From: an uncultured Bergeyella sp.
GTDB lineage: Bacteria > Bacteroidota > Bacteroidia > Flavobacteriales > Weeksellaceae
Direction of reading: 5' to 3'
Assembly: GCA_916710115.1 (NCBI GenBank)
Contig: CAKAOY010000016.1
Location: forward strand, 1 to 16,091
DNA length: 16,091 nucleotides
The notes under the pieces were generated by a model. It was not told the origin of the DNA. It saw nothing but the letters and a program-made list of their open reading frames with translations, and did not search any database. Within the stretch, counting starts at the first letter, position 1. Each line of letters starts with the position of its first letter. This document shows, in pieces, positions 8,264-14,966 of the stretch. Position numbers and translations under genes: made by a program.

Positions 8264-8923
8264 ATGGAATTAAAGGCAGTTTTATTTGATATGGACGGAG
8301 TGATTGTAGATACCGAGCCATTGCACAGAAAGGCGTATTTTAAAACTTTTGAGGATTTGGGAATTGAGGTTTCTGATGATTTATATAATTTATTTACAGG
8401 GAATTCTACGAAAAAAGTTTGCGAAACCTTGATTAGTCGTTTTGGACTTCGTCAGACGATAGAGGAGATTTCGGAGATGAAGAGAAGGTATTTTAAACAT
8501 TTCTTTGATACGGATGACGATTTCCGATTGCTACCGAATATATATCAATTATTTGAGGCTTACCAAAAGGCAGGTATTGTGATGATTTTGGCGTCTTCCG
8601 CCTCGATGAATACGATTGATTGGGTATTTGAAAAATTTCAAATAGGACATTTCTTTAAGGGAAAAATAAGTGGTGCAGAGTTGAAGGAATCTAAGCCCAA
8701 TCCAGAGATATTTAATCTTGCTTCGGAAATTTCGGGTTATCCGAAAGAGAATTGTATTGTTGTAGAGGATTCTACAAATGGGATTTTGGCAGCTCACCGA
8801 GCAGGAATATTTTGTGTGGCATATAAGAGCCAAAATTCTAAAAACCAAGATTATACATTATCGAATATGATTGTAGAAGATTTCTTGGATATTTTGCCAG
8901 AAAAGATGAAAAATATTGGATAA
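8264..8923 (+). CDS. HAD-superfamily phosphatase/phosphomutase, beta-phosphoglucomutase-like
   Basis: The 219-residue HAD subfamily IA protein has a helical C1 cap. Motif I is FDMDGVIVDTEP with nucleophile Asp9 and acid/base Asp11. The cap spans about 16-85. Motif II is LASSAS (109-114), motif III is Lys144 in ESKPNPEIF, and motif IV is VVEDSTNG with Glu168/Asp169. This pattern is shared by beta-phosphoglucomutases and by small-molecule phosphatases such as phosphoglycolate or sugar phosphatases. The substrate cannot be assigned. The gene follows mutS2 by 20 bases and precedes a new promoter, so it belongs to the mutS2 unit. A role with the downstream nucleotidyltransferase is possible but unsupported. 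Confidence 0.88.
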   Translation: MELKAVLFDMDGVIVDTEPLHRKAYFKTFEDLGIEVSDDLYNLFTGNSTKKVCETLISRFGLRQTIEEISEMKRRYFKHFFDTDDDFRLLPNIYQLFEAYQKAGIVMILASSASMNTIDWVFEKFQIGHFFKGKISGAELKESKPNPEIFNLASEISGYPKENCIVVEDSTNGILAAHRAGIFCVAYKSQNSKNQDYTLSNMIVEDFLDILPEKMKNIG

Positions 8924-8959
8924 GAATAGTGTAGTTTTTAGAGAATAATAAAAAATAAC

Positions 8960-8967
8960 TATATTTG
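8960..8967 (+). promoter_or_regulatory. Bacteroidota-type -7 promoter element for the nucleotidyltransferase-rfb operon
   Basis: TATATTTG is an exact fit to the Bacteroidota -7 consensus TAnnTTTG. It lies 26 bases before the ATG at 8994, within the only sizeable gap between 8923 and 8994. The upstream -33 element is weak (a TTTTTA stretch around 8935-8940). A 7-base direct repeat AACTATA at 8957-8963 and 8970-8976 brackets the element and could be a regulator site, though in such AT-rich DNA it may be chance. Confidence 0.6.
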
Positions 8968-8993
8968 CAAACTATAAATAATTATATATAATA

Positions 8994-9431
8994 ATGAAAA
9001 CACAAAAGATAGGAATAACCTTTTCAGCATTTGATTTGCTACACGCGGGACATATAAAGATGTTAGAAGAAGCAAAAACAATCTGTGATTACCTTATTGT
9101 TGGACTACAGATAGACCCTTCTTTGGATAGACCTCAGAAGAACAAACCCACTCAATCGGTAGTTGAGCGATATATACAGCTGAAAGCCTGCCGTTCCGTA
9201 GATGAGATTATTCCATATAATACAGAGGAAGACTTAATGGATATTCTCCAATCATTTGTTATAGATGTGAGAATTATTGGTGATGATTATCGTGATAAGG
9301 ACTTCACAGGAAAACAATATTGCGAAGATAAAGGGATACAGATTTACTACAACAAGAGAGACCATCGTTTTTCAAGTTCAGCATTGAAAAAGGCTGTTTA
9401 TGAGCAAGAAAGAGATAAATTAAACAAATAA
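8994..9431 (+). CDS. TagD-like cytidylyltransferase-family nucleotidyltransferase
   Basis: The 145-residue single-domain nucleotidyltransferase belongs to the cytidylyltransferase-like (CTP_transf_like, TagD/RfaE-C) superfamily. It opens with GITFSAFDLLHAGH, whose HAGH (17-20) is the HxGH nucleotide-binding motif. It has an RYIQLKACRSVDEIIPY segment and ends with RFSSSALKK (125-133), which replaces the RTxGISTT motif of true glycerol-3-phosphate cytidylyltransferases. The family activates glycerol-3-P, heptose-1-P or related small phosphates with CTP or ATP. The variant C-terminal motif means the substrate is uncertain, and TagD itself should not be assumed. The stop codon abuts the rfbC ATG with no spacing, so it is made together with the dTDP-sugar enzymes. 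From memory, close relatives sit next to rfb genes in other Bacteroidota. Confidence 0.85.
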   Translation: MKTQKIGITFSAFDLLHAGHIKMLEEAKTICDYLIVGLQIDPSLDRPQKNKPTQSVVERYIQLKACRSVDEIIPYNTEEDLMDILQSFVIDVRIIGDDYRDKDFTGKQYCEDKGIQIYYNKRDHRFSSSALKKAVYEQERDKLNK

Positions 9432-9977
9432 ATGAAACTAATAGAGACTCCACTAAAAGATTGTTATGTTATAGAACCTATTATTTTTGAAGATGATAGA
9501 GGCTATTTTTATGAGAAATACAACGAAAAGAGATTTGAGAACCTTACGGGACTGAATGGACATTTCGTACAAGATAATATTTCTAAATCTTCATATGGAG
9601 TACTCAGAGGGTTGCATTTGCAAAAAGGAGAATACGCTCAGGCAAAATTAGTATCTTGCTTAGAGGGTGAGGTTTGGGATGTTGCTGTGGATTTGCGAGT
9701 AGATTCACCTACTTTTGGTCAATGGTATGGAGTGGAACTCACAGCAGAGAATAAGAGACAATTCTATATTCCAAGAGGTTTTGCTCACGGATTTTCGGTA
9801 CTCAGTGATATTGCAATTTTCACTTATAAGTGCGATAATTTTTATAATAAAGAGTCCGAAGGAGGTATACTTTGGAATGATACAGACCTTAATATAGATT
9901 GGAAACTGCCGACTGAAGTTATCCAACTTTCTGAGAAAGATAAAATACAACCATTGTTTAAAGAGAGAAATTATTAA
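9432..9977 (+). CDS. rfbC: dTDP-4-dehydrorhamnose 3,5-epimerase
   Basis: The 181-residue cupin of the RmlC family epimerises C3 and C5 of dTDP-4-keto-6-deoxy-D-glucose to give dTDP-4-keto-L-rhamnose in the cytoplasm. The catalytic His62 is in VLRGLHLQ, Lys72 is in YAQAKLV, and Tyr132 is in FTYKCDNFY; these match the known His/Lys/Tyr trio of RmlC within one residue of the usual numbering. EGEVWDVAVDLR and IPRGFAHGF are the conserved cupin strands. The length is normal. The strict conservation of Tyr132 and His62 supports a true 3,5-epimerase rather than a 3-epimerase only. It is sandwiched without spacing between the nucleotidyltransferase and rfbB genes. Confidence 0.96.
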   Translation: MKLIETPLKDCYVIEPIIFEDDRGYFYEKYNEKRFENLTGLNGHFVQDNISKSSYGVLRGLHLQKGEYAQAKLVSCLEGEVWDVAVDLRVDSPTFGQWYGVELTAENKRQFYIPRGFAHGFSVLSDIAIFTYKCDNFYNKESEGGILWNDTDLNIDWKLPTEVIQLSEKDKIQPLFKERNY

Positions 9978-11057
9978 ATGAAGAATATCATCATTACAGG
10001 CGGAGCAGGATTTATAGGCTCTCATACAGTAAGGAAATTTGTAAAAGAATTACCACATATTAACATTATCAATCTTGACGCTTTAACTTATGCGGGTAAT
10101 TTGGAAAATCTCAAAGATATAGAAAGAGCGCCTAATTATATTTTTGAAAAGGTAGATATTACCAATGCTGAGCAATTGAGAAAGGTATTTGAAAAATATA
10201 ATCCAGATGCTGTGGTGCATCTTGCAGCAGAATCCCATGTGGATAGAAGTATTACCGATCCGAATGCTTTCATTAATACAAATGTATTTGGTACCGCAAA
10301 TTTATTGAATCTTTGTCGTGAATTTTGGGAATTAAAAACAGAACATTCTCACGGGAATTATCCTGATACTCCGCGAAAAAATCTCTTTTATCATATCTCC
10401 ACAGATGAGGTTTATGGAGCCTTAGGAGAGACTGGATTTTTTACCGAAGAGACTCCATACGCTCCGAAATCACCTTATTCTGCAAGTAAAGCAGCCTCCG
10501 ATCATCTCGTGAGGGCATATGGAAATACCTATGGATTGCCATATATTATTTCAAATTGTTCTAATAACTATGGGCCAAATCATTTTCCAGAGAAATTGAT
10601 ACCGCTCTGTATTTTTAATATCATTAATGAAAAACCTTTACCAATTTATGGAGATGGACAATATACTCGAGATTGGCTTTTTGTGATAGACCACGCTCGG
10701 GCAATTTTCCAAATTTTTCACGAAGCAAAAACAGGCTCTACTTATAATATTGGCGGATTTAATGAGTGGAAGAATATAGACTTAATAAAGGAACTTATTA
10801 AGCAAATGGATATAAAATTAGGCAGACCGAGTGGTTATTCAGAGAAACTGATAACCTTCGTAAAGGACCGACCTGGGCACGATAAACGATATGCCATAGA
10901 TGCTACGAAACTTAATAGAGATTTGGGATGGAAGCCTTCAGTAACTTTTGAAGAAGGGCTTGCCAAGACGATTGATTGGTTCTTAGAAAATGAAGAATGG
11001 CTGAATAATGTAACTTCTGGTGATTATCAAAAATATTACGAGAAGCAATATCTATAG
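9978..11057 (+). CDS. rfbB: dTDP-glucose 4,6-dehydratase
   Basis: The 359-residue extended SDR enzyme converts dTDP-glucose to dTDP-4-keto-6-deoxyglucose using bound NAD. The NAD motif is GGAGFIGSH (8-16). The catalytic Thr142-Asp143-Glu144 is in STDEVYG, and Tyr167/Lys171 are in SPYSASK. The substrate region has SNNYGPNHFPEKLIPL (195-210), and GDGQYTRDWLFV and VKDRPGHDKRYAID mark RmlB proper. The D-E pair at 143-144 distinguishes it from epimerases such as GalE. It starts immediately after the rfbC stop. The product feeds RfbC next to it and possibly other 6-deoxysugar enzymes. Confidence 0.97.
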   Translation: MKNIIITGGAGFIGSHTVRKFVKELPHINIINLDALTYAGNLENLKDIERAPNYIFEKVDITNAEQLRKVFEKYNPDAVVHLAAESHVDRSITDPNAFINTNVFGTANLLNLCREFWELKTEHSHGNYPDTPRKNLFYHISTDEVYGALGETGFFTEETPYAPKSPYSASKAASDHLVRAYGNTYGLPYIISNCSNNYGPNHFPEKLIPLCIFNIINEKPLPIYGDGQYTRDWLFVIDHARAIFQIFHEAKTGSTYNIGGFNEWKNIDLIKELIKQMDIKLGRPSGYSEKLITFVKDRPGHDKRYAIDATKLNRDLGWKPSVTFEEGLAKTIDWFLENEEWLNNVTSGDYQKYYEKQYL

Positions 11058-11078
11058 ATAAGTATTTATTAAAAACAC

Positions 11079-11102
11079 AAATTAATGATAAAATTAATGA
11101 TA
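11079..11102 (+). repeat. perfect 12-bp tandem duplication in the rfbB-rfbA gap
   Basis: The unit AAATTAATGATA occurs twice with no spacer, just before the rfbA start at 11113. Each copy contains an ATG, and reading from 11085 gives a 7-codon mini-frame (MIKLMIK) ending at TAA 11106-11108. No TAnnTTTG promoter is visible in this 55-base gap. It may be a slippage duplication that alters the rfbA leader, or simply neutral. Confidence 0.6.
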
Positions 11103-11112
11103 AAATAAAACG

Positions 11113-11973
11113 ATGAAAGGAATAATCTTAGCAGGTGGGTCGGGAACAAGACTCTACCCACTAACAATCGCAGTGAGTAAGCAACTAATGCCCGTCTATG
11201 ATAAGCCGATGATATACTATCCGCTATCTACATTGCTTTTGGCAGGTATTCGAGATATTCTCATCATAACCACTCCACACGATCAACCTTCTTTCCAAAA
11301 ACTTTTGGGAGATGGTTCACAAATCGGTTGTAGATTTGAGTATAAGGTACAACCTTCCCCTGATGGACTGGCACAAGCCTTTATTCTTGGTGAGGAATTT
11401 ATTGGAGAAGATTCTGTGGCATTGGTTTTGGGGGATAATATTTTTTATGGGACAGGACTTTCCCAGCTTTTGGAAAGTAAGGTAAATGTTAAAGGTGGTT
11501 GTGTATTTGCCTATAAAGTATCCGACCCCCAGAGATATGGTGTTGTTGAATTTGACAAGGATTTTAGAGCGATTTCTATTGAAGAGAAACCTAAAGTTCC
11601 AAAATCTCATTATGCTGTGCCAGGTCTATATTTTTATGATAATTCTGTCATAGGATATGCTAAAAATCTAAAACCTTCGGAAAGAGGCGAATTAGAAATT
11701 ACAGACATTAATAAAATATACCTTGAAAAAGGTGAATTAGAAGTAGGTGTAATGAGTCGAGGAACAGCTTGGTTAGATACAGGAACTTTCGACTCTCTTC
11801 ACGAGGCGTCAGAGTTTGTGAAAGTCTTAGAGAAAAGACAAGGTTTTAAGGTTTCTTGCATTGAAGAGATAGCTTATCATAAGGGATTTATTAATGAGGA
11901 ACAACTCCTAAAATCTGCTGAAAAATATGGAAAAAGCGGATATGGAGCCTATCTAAAACAATTGATAAAATAA
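11113..11973 (+). CDS. rfbA: glucose-1-phosphate thymidylyltransferase
   Basis: This 286-residue protein is of normal length for RmlA, which makes dTDP-glucose from dTTP and glucose-1-phosphate as the first step of dTDP-sugar synthesis. The nucleotide-binding signature is AGGSGTRLYPLT (7-18), followed by SKQLMPVYDKPMIYYPLS (22-39). The metal-binding LGDNIFYG, EEKPKVPKS and GELEITDIN motifs are all present, as is RGTAWLDTGTFDSL near the C-terminus. It is the last gene of the rfb unit and ends one base or so before a strong hairpin. The 55-base gap to rfbB is the only break in the cluster. The final enzyme RfbD is missing from the window. Confidence 0.97.
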   Translation: MKGIILAGGSGTRLYPLTIAVSKQLMPVYDKPMIYYPLSTLLLAGIRDILIITTPHDQPSFQKLLGDGSQIGCRFEYKVQPSPDGLAQAFILGEEFIGEDSVALVLGDNIFYGTGLSQLLESKVNVKGGCVFAYKVSDPQRYGVVEFDKDFRAISIEEKPKVPKSHYAVPGLYFYDNSVIGYAKNLKPSERGELEITDINKIYLEKGELEVGVMSRGTAWLDTGTFDSLHEASEFVKVLEKRQGFKVSCIEEIAYHKGFINEEQLLKSAEKYGKSGYGAYLKQLIK

Positions 11974-12003
11974 AAAATAGAGATTGCATAATCTCTATTT
12001 TTT
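11972..12003. terminator. bidirectional intrinsic terminator between rfbA and the O-methyltransferase gene
   Basis: A perfect 14-base stem (11972-11985 with 11990-12003) has a GCAT loop at 11986-11989. It is flanked by A-runs on one side and T-runs on the other, so it has a U-tract in either direction. It can end both the rfb operon and the convergent O-methyltransferase gene. The O-methyltransferase stop codon (11995-11997) and the last bases of rfbA lie inside the stem. Confidence 0.85.
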
Positions 12004-12642
12004 TCTTAAAAAATGTATACCGTCTCTCAATGGTAGGATGAAACTATCAAAGTCCTCATCAGCGGAGGCAAGGTCATTCAGTTCCTTTATTTTTTTTGTC
12101 ATTTTACTTTTGAGCGTTTCTTCTAATACTTTTCCATACCAAAGGACATTATCAAATAAGACTACGGAACCGCTTTTTAATAGTGGTTTTATCAGTTGAA
12201 AATAATCTACATAGGCAGATTTATTGGCATCAATGAATACCAAATCAAAGGTTTCTGAGCAGTTTTTTAGGTATTCTCTGGCATCTTGCAACTTAAACTC
12301 TATTTGTTTTGAAAAATCACTTTCAGTAAAATATTTTTTAGGAATGTAAGAGAGTTCTTCGTTGATATCTAAGGTTATAATCTTACCATCTTTTGCTAAT
12401 CCTTCGGCCATACATAGTGTTGCATATCCTGTAAAGGTCCCTAATTCCAAAATTCTTTTTGGCGAAAGCATTTTGGATATTGTAGCGAGAAATCTTCCTT
12501 GTTGTATTCCTGAAATCATATGAGATTGGGGAGTATCTTTGTAGGTTTCTTCCCTCAATTTTGCCAACAATGGGGACTCTTGCGAGGTATGTTGCTCCAA
12601 ATAATTATCCATTTCGGGATTTAATTCACTGAAAAAACTCAT
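11995..12642 (-). CDS. class I SAM-dependent O-methyltransferase (caffeoyl-CoA OMT family)
   Basis: The 215-residue protein belongs to Methyltransf_3, a small family of metal-dependent O-methyltransferases acting on catechol-like or other small hydroxyl substrates. The SAM-binding motif I is ILELGTFTGYATL (64-76). A LDIN acidic loop (91-94) binds the ribose. Metal-site residues are expected at Asp138 in FIDANK and Asp164-Asn165 in FDNVLWYG. The N-terminal stretch SHMISGIQQGRFL (40-52) is typical of the family. The length is normal. It is the only minus-strand gene, alone between two plus-strand operons. The start ATG at 12642 has a purine-rich leader. The substrate is unknown; linkage to sugar methylation is possible, but the family is usually a stand-alone housekeeping methyltransferase in Bacteroidota. 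Confidence 0.92.
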   Translation of the reverse strand: MSFFSELNPEMDNYLEQHTSQESPLLAKLREETYKDTPQSHMISGIQQGRFLATISKMLSPKRILELGTFTGYATLCMAEGLAKDGKIITLDINEELSYIPKKYFTESDFSKQIEFKLQDAREYLKNCSETFDLVFIDANKSAYVDYFQLIKPLLKSGSVVLFDNVLWYGKVLEETLKSKMTKKIKELNDLASADEDFDSFILPLRDGIHFLRKK

Positions 12643-12670
12643 CTTTTTTTAGATTGTTTTAGGTTAAATA

Positions 12671-12702
12671 TTGGACAAATATAATGAAAAATCGTAATTT
12701 TG
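12671..12702 (+). promoter_or_regulatory. Bacteroidota-type promoter for the arabinose-donor operon
   Basis: TAATTTTG at 12695-12702 is an exact TAnnTTTG -7 element, and TTGG at 12671-12674 fits a -33 element with 20-21 bases between them. The predicted start of transcription is about 14 bases before the ATG at 12722. This is the best-formed promoter in the window. Confidence 0.7.
12676..12683 (-). promoter_or_regulatory. -7 element of the divergent O-methyltransferase promoter
   Basis: The minus strand reads TATATTTG here, an exact TAnnTTTG match 34-41 bases upstream of the O-methyltransferase ATG. No clear -33 element is visible on that strand. The site overlaps the spacer of the opposing plus-strand promoter, so the two promoters would compete for polymerase. 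Confidence 0.5.
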
Positions 12703-12721
12703 TAGACTATTATTTATTCAA

Positions 12722-13612
12722 ATGATGAAGGCGTATTTTAAACTTTTACGGGTAGAGCAATGGGTAAAAAATTTATTCGTATTCATTCCGTTGTTCTTTT
12801 CAGGGAAAATATTTGAAACAACTCAACTATTCGAGACGATTTTTTCATTTATAATATTTTCATTTACAGCGAGTTCTATATATATTATTAATGATTATAG
12901 TGATATAGAATCGGATAGGGCTCATCCTGAGAAGTGTAGGCGACCTCTTGCGAGTGGTGAAATTTCCGTAGGGCGAGCAAAGTTTGTTTTAGTAGGGTTG
13001 GTTATTTCCACAATTGGATTAATTATTTCGTTGAGTGATGTTTTTGGGTATAATGTTTTGAAATTTGGAGCGGTCATATCCTCATATTTTGTGATGAATC
13101 TAGCCTATACATTTAGGCTGAAACATATTGCTATTGTGGATATTAGTATCATTGCAGTGGGATTTGTGCTACGCGTTTTGGCGGGAGGATATGCTACGGG
13201 GATAGTTGTTTCTCAGTGGGCTATTATATTGACTTTTGTACTGGCATTGGTCTTGGCAGTAGGGAAAAGGCGAGGAGAGTTGGTTAATACACAACTTTCG
13301 GGGAATACTCGAAAAGCATTAGATGGGTATAATATCCAATTTGCAGATATTGTGCTATCTATCTCTGTTACATTGGCAATTGTTTCGTATATTATGTTCG
13401 TTATAAGTCCAGAAACTCAGAAGGAATTTACTAACAAGGTGTTCTATACATTTATTTTTGTGATTTTTGCCTTTTTAAGGTACCTTCAGCAGACGCTAGT
13501 CTATAACCGAACAGAGTCGCCTACGAAGATGATATATAAGGATCGATACATTCAGGTAGTACTGGCGTTGTGGGGATTTGCCTTTTTGATATTGATTTAT
13601 TTTAAAGATTAA
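12722..13612 (+). CDS. UbiA-family polyprenyl-phosphate phosphoribosyltransferase (Rv3806c/DPPR synthase-like)
   Basis: The 296-residue polytopic membrane protein has about 8-9 hydrophobic segments. Its first Asp-rich motif is NDYSDIESDRAHPEKCRRP (57-75), with Asp58, Asp61 and Asp65 as expected metal/diphosphate ligands. The second is YTFRLKHIAIVD (129-140), ending at Asp140, followed by GFVLRVLAGG and GKRRGEL (181-187). The DRAHP-x-K-x-x-RP stretch and KHxAxxD pattern closely match mycobacterial Rv3806c, which transfers 5-phosphoribose from PRPP to decaprenyl phosphate, the first step to decaprenyl-phospho-arabinose. Quinone-type UbiA enzymes lack the DRAHPxK pattern. The downstream DprE1-like and DprE2-like genes confirm the assignment. 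The start chosen is the first of two adjacent ATGs (12722; the second is 12725). The lipid in this organism is probably undecaprenyl phosphate. Confidence 0.9.
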   Translation: MMKAYFKLLRVEQWVKNLFVFIPLFFSGKIFETTQLFETIFSFIIFSFTASSIYIINDYSDIESDRAHPEKCRRPLASGEISVGRAKFVLVGLVISTIGLIISLSDVFGYNVLKFGAVISSYFVMNLAYTFRLKHIAIVDISIIAVGFVLRVLAGGYATGIVVSQWAIILTFVLALVLAVGKRRGELVNTQLSGNTRKALDGYNIQFADIVLSISVTLAIVSYIMFVISPETQKEFTNKVFYTFIFVIFAFLRYLQQTLVYNRTESPTKMIYKDRYIQVVLALWGFAFLILIYFKD

Positions 13613-13635
13613 CCTGATATTTCTATATTAATATA

Positions 13636-14937
13636 ATGAAACAAAAAATAACGAATTGGGGGAATTTTCCTGTGGTGGAAAAGGAGATGAAATCCGAAGA
13701 TTCTTTACAAAAAATAAAAGATTTTGTACTTAGCCATAAAGAGGTGATAGCTCGTGGTAATGGGCGTTGCTATGGTGATGCCTCACTTGGGGAGAATATT
13801 TTTTCTACGAAAAGACTGAATAAATTTATTGGTTTTGATAAAATAGAGGGTGTTTTGGAGTGTGAAGCGGGCGTGTTACTTTCTGATATTTTGGAAATTA
13901 GCGTTCCTCAGGGATATTTCCTTAATGTTACGCCTGGTACAAAATTTGTGAGTGTCGGCGGAGCGATAGCTTCTGATGTTCATGGGAAAAATCATCACTC
14001 TGAAGGGTGTTTTTCGGAGTATGTTTTGGAATTTAAATTGATGAAAGAAAATGCAGAAGTAATCACTTGTTCTCGCGAAGAGAATACCGAAGATTTTTGG
14101 GCAACTGTGGGAGGTATGGGACTCACAGGGATTATTCTTTCTGCAAAAATAAAACTGAAAAATATAGAAACTGCCTATATACGACAAGAGAGTATCAAGG
14201 CGGATAATTTGGACGAGATATTTCAACTTTTTGAAGAGAGTGAAGGTTGGCTCTATAATGTTGCGTGGATAGATTGCCTACAAAAGGGCGAAAATATAGG
14301 TCGTTCTATCTTAATGAGAGGTTATCACGCCTTACGAGAGGAATTGCCACCAAAATTACATAAAAATCCATTGAAAAATCCAAGAAAAATAATGCCTACT
14401 ATTCCGTTTTATTTCCCAAGTTGGGTGCTGAATAGTTTTACGATTAAGATTTTTAATTGGTTGTATTACAATAAACAAACAAAAAAAAGTGTAGAGGGCT
14501 TTGTACATTACGAGCCATTTTTTTATCCACTTGATGTAATCAATGAATGGAACAAAATCTATGGTAAAAAAGGATTTATTCAATATCAAATGGTAATTCC
14601 TAAGGAAAAAGGAAAGGAGGGGATGCGGAAGATATTGGAAACTATTGCCGACTCTGGGAATGGTTCGTTCTTAGCAGTGTTGAAGTTATTTGGTAAAAAC
14701 AATCCAAAGGCCTATAATTCGTTCCCAATGGAGGGATATACTTTGGCATTGGATTTTAAAGTAAATAATAAATTGAAATACTTGGTAGAGGAATTGGACA
14801 AAATTGTAGAAGAATTTGGCGGAAGAATTTATCTTACGAAGGATTCTATGAGTAACCCGAAACTTACTAATTACCTCCGAAATGTGGATAGCCCAAAGTT
14901 CGTATCTCTACAAAGAAAGAGGATTTTAGGTTTTTAG
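13636..14937 (+). CDS. dprE1: DprE1-like FAD-dependent decaprenyl-phosphoryl-ribose 2'-oxidase
   Basis: The 433-residue FAD enzyme of the VAO/PCMH family aligns end to end with mycobacterial DprE1, which oxidises C2' of polyprenyl-phospho-ribose to the 2-keto intermediate. Seen are RGNGRCYGDASLG (40-52) for the FAD pyrophosphate, PGTKFVSVGGAIASDVHGK (100-118), GKNHHSEG, FWATVGGMGLTGI (154-166), EWNKIYG and GFIQYQ, LKLFGK (349-354), and GGRIYLTKDS (395-404). Residues important in DprE1 are kept: His116 (His132 in Mtb), Lys118 (Lys134), Gln318 (Gln336) and Lys402 (Lys418), by my manual alignment. The Cys387 attacked by benzothiazinones is replaced by Ala371 (in GYTLALDF). Mtb Asn385 is Thr369. 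Length and motifs argue against sugar lactone oxidases. It lies 23 bases after the UbiA-like gene. Confidence 0.93.
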   Translation: MKQKITNWGNFPVVEKEMKSEDSLQKIKDFVLSHKEVIARGNGRCYGDASLGENIFSTKRLNKFIGFDKIEGVLECEAGVLLSDILEISVPQGYFLNVTPGTKFVSVGGAIASDVHGKNHHSEGCFSEYVLEFKLMKENAEVITCSREENTEDFWATVGGMGLTGIILSAKIKLKNIETAYIRQESIKADNLDEIFQLFEESEGWLYNVAWIDCLQKGENIGRSILMRGYHALREELPPKLHKNPLKNPRKIMPTIPFYFPSWVLNSFTIKIFNWLYYNKQTKKSVEGFVHYEPFFYPLDVINEWNKIYGKKGFIQYQMVIPKEKGKEGMRKILETIADSGNGSFLAVLKLFGKNNPKAYNSFPMEGYTLALDFKVNNKLKYLVEELDKIVEEFGGRIYLTKDSMSNPKLTNYLRNVDSPKFVSLQRKRILGF

Positions 14938-14966
14938 TGTGGAATATTAATTAACAAAGTGAAAAA

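Noticed and set aside
8960..8976. TTTGCAAA palindrome and AACTATA repeat as an operator.
   Set aside because: Only 7-8 bases long in very AT-rich DNA, with mismatching flanks; recorded only as a note to the promoter.
11984..12199. A 71-codon plus-strand frame after rfbA.
   Set aside because: It lies opposite the O-methyltransferase gene and starts inside the terminator hairpin.
12722..13612. UbiA-family protein as a quinone or heme prenyltransferase.
   Set aside because: The DRAHPxKxxRP and KHxAxxD patterns and the DprE1/DprE2 neighbours fit Rv3806c-type phosphoribosyltransferase better.
13636..14937. FAD oxidase as an L-gulonolactone or alditol oxidase.
   Set aside because: It aligns along its whole length with DprE1, including GKNHHS and the C-terminal KDS motif, and sits beside a DprE2 homologue.
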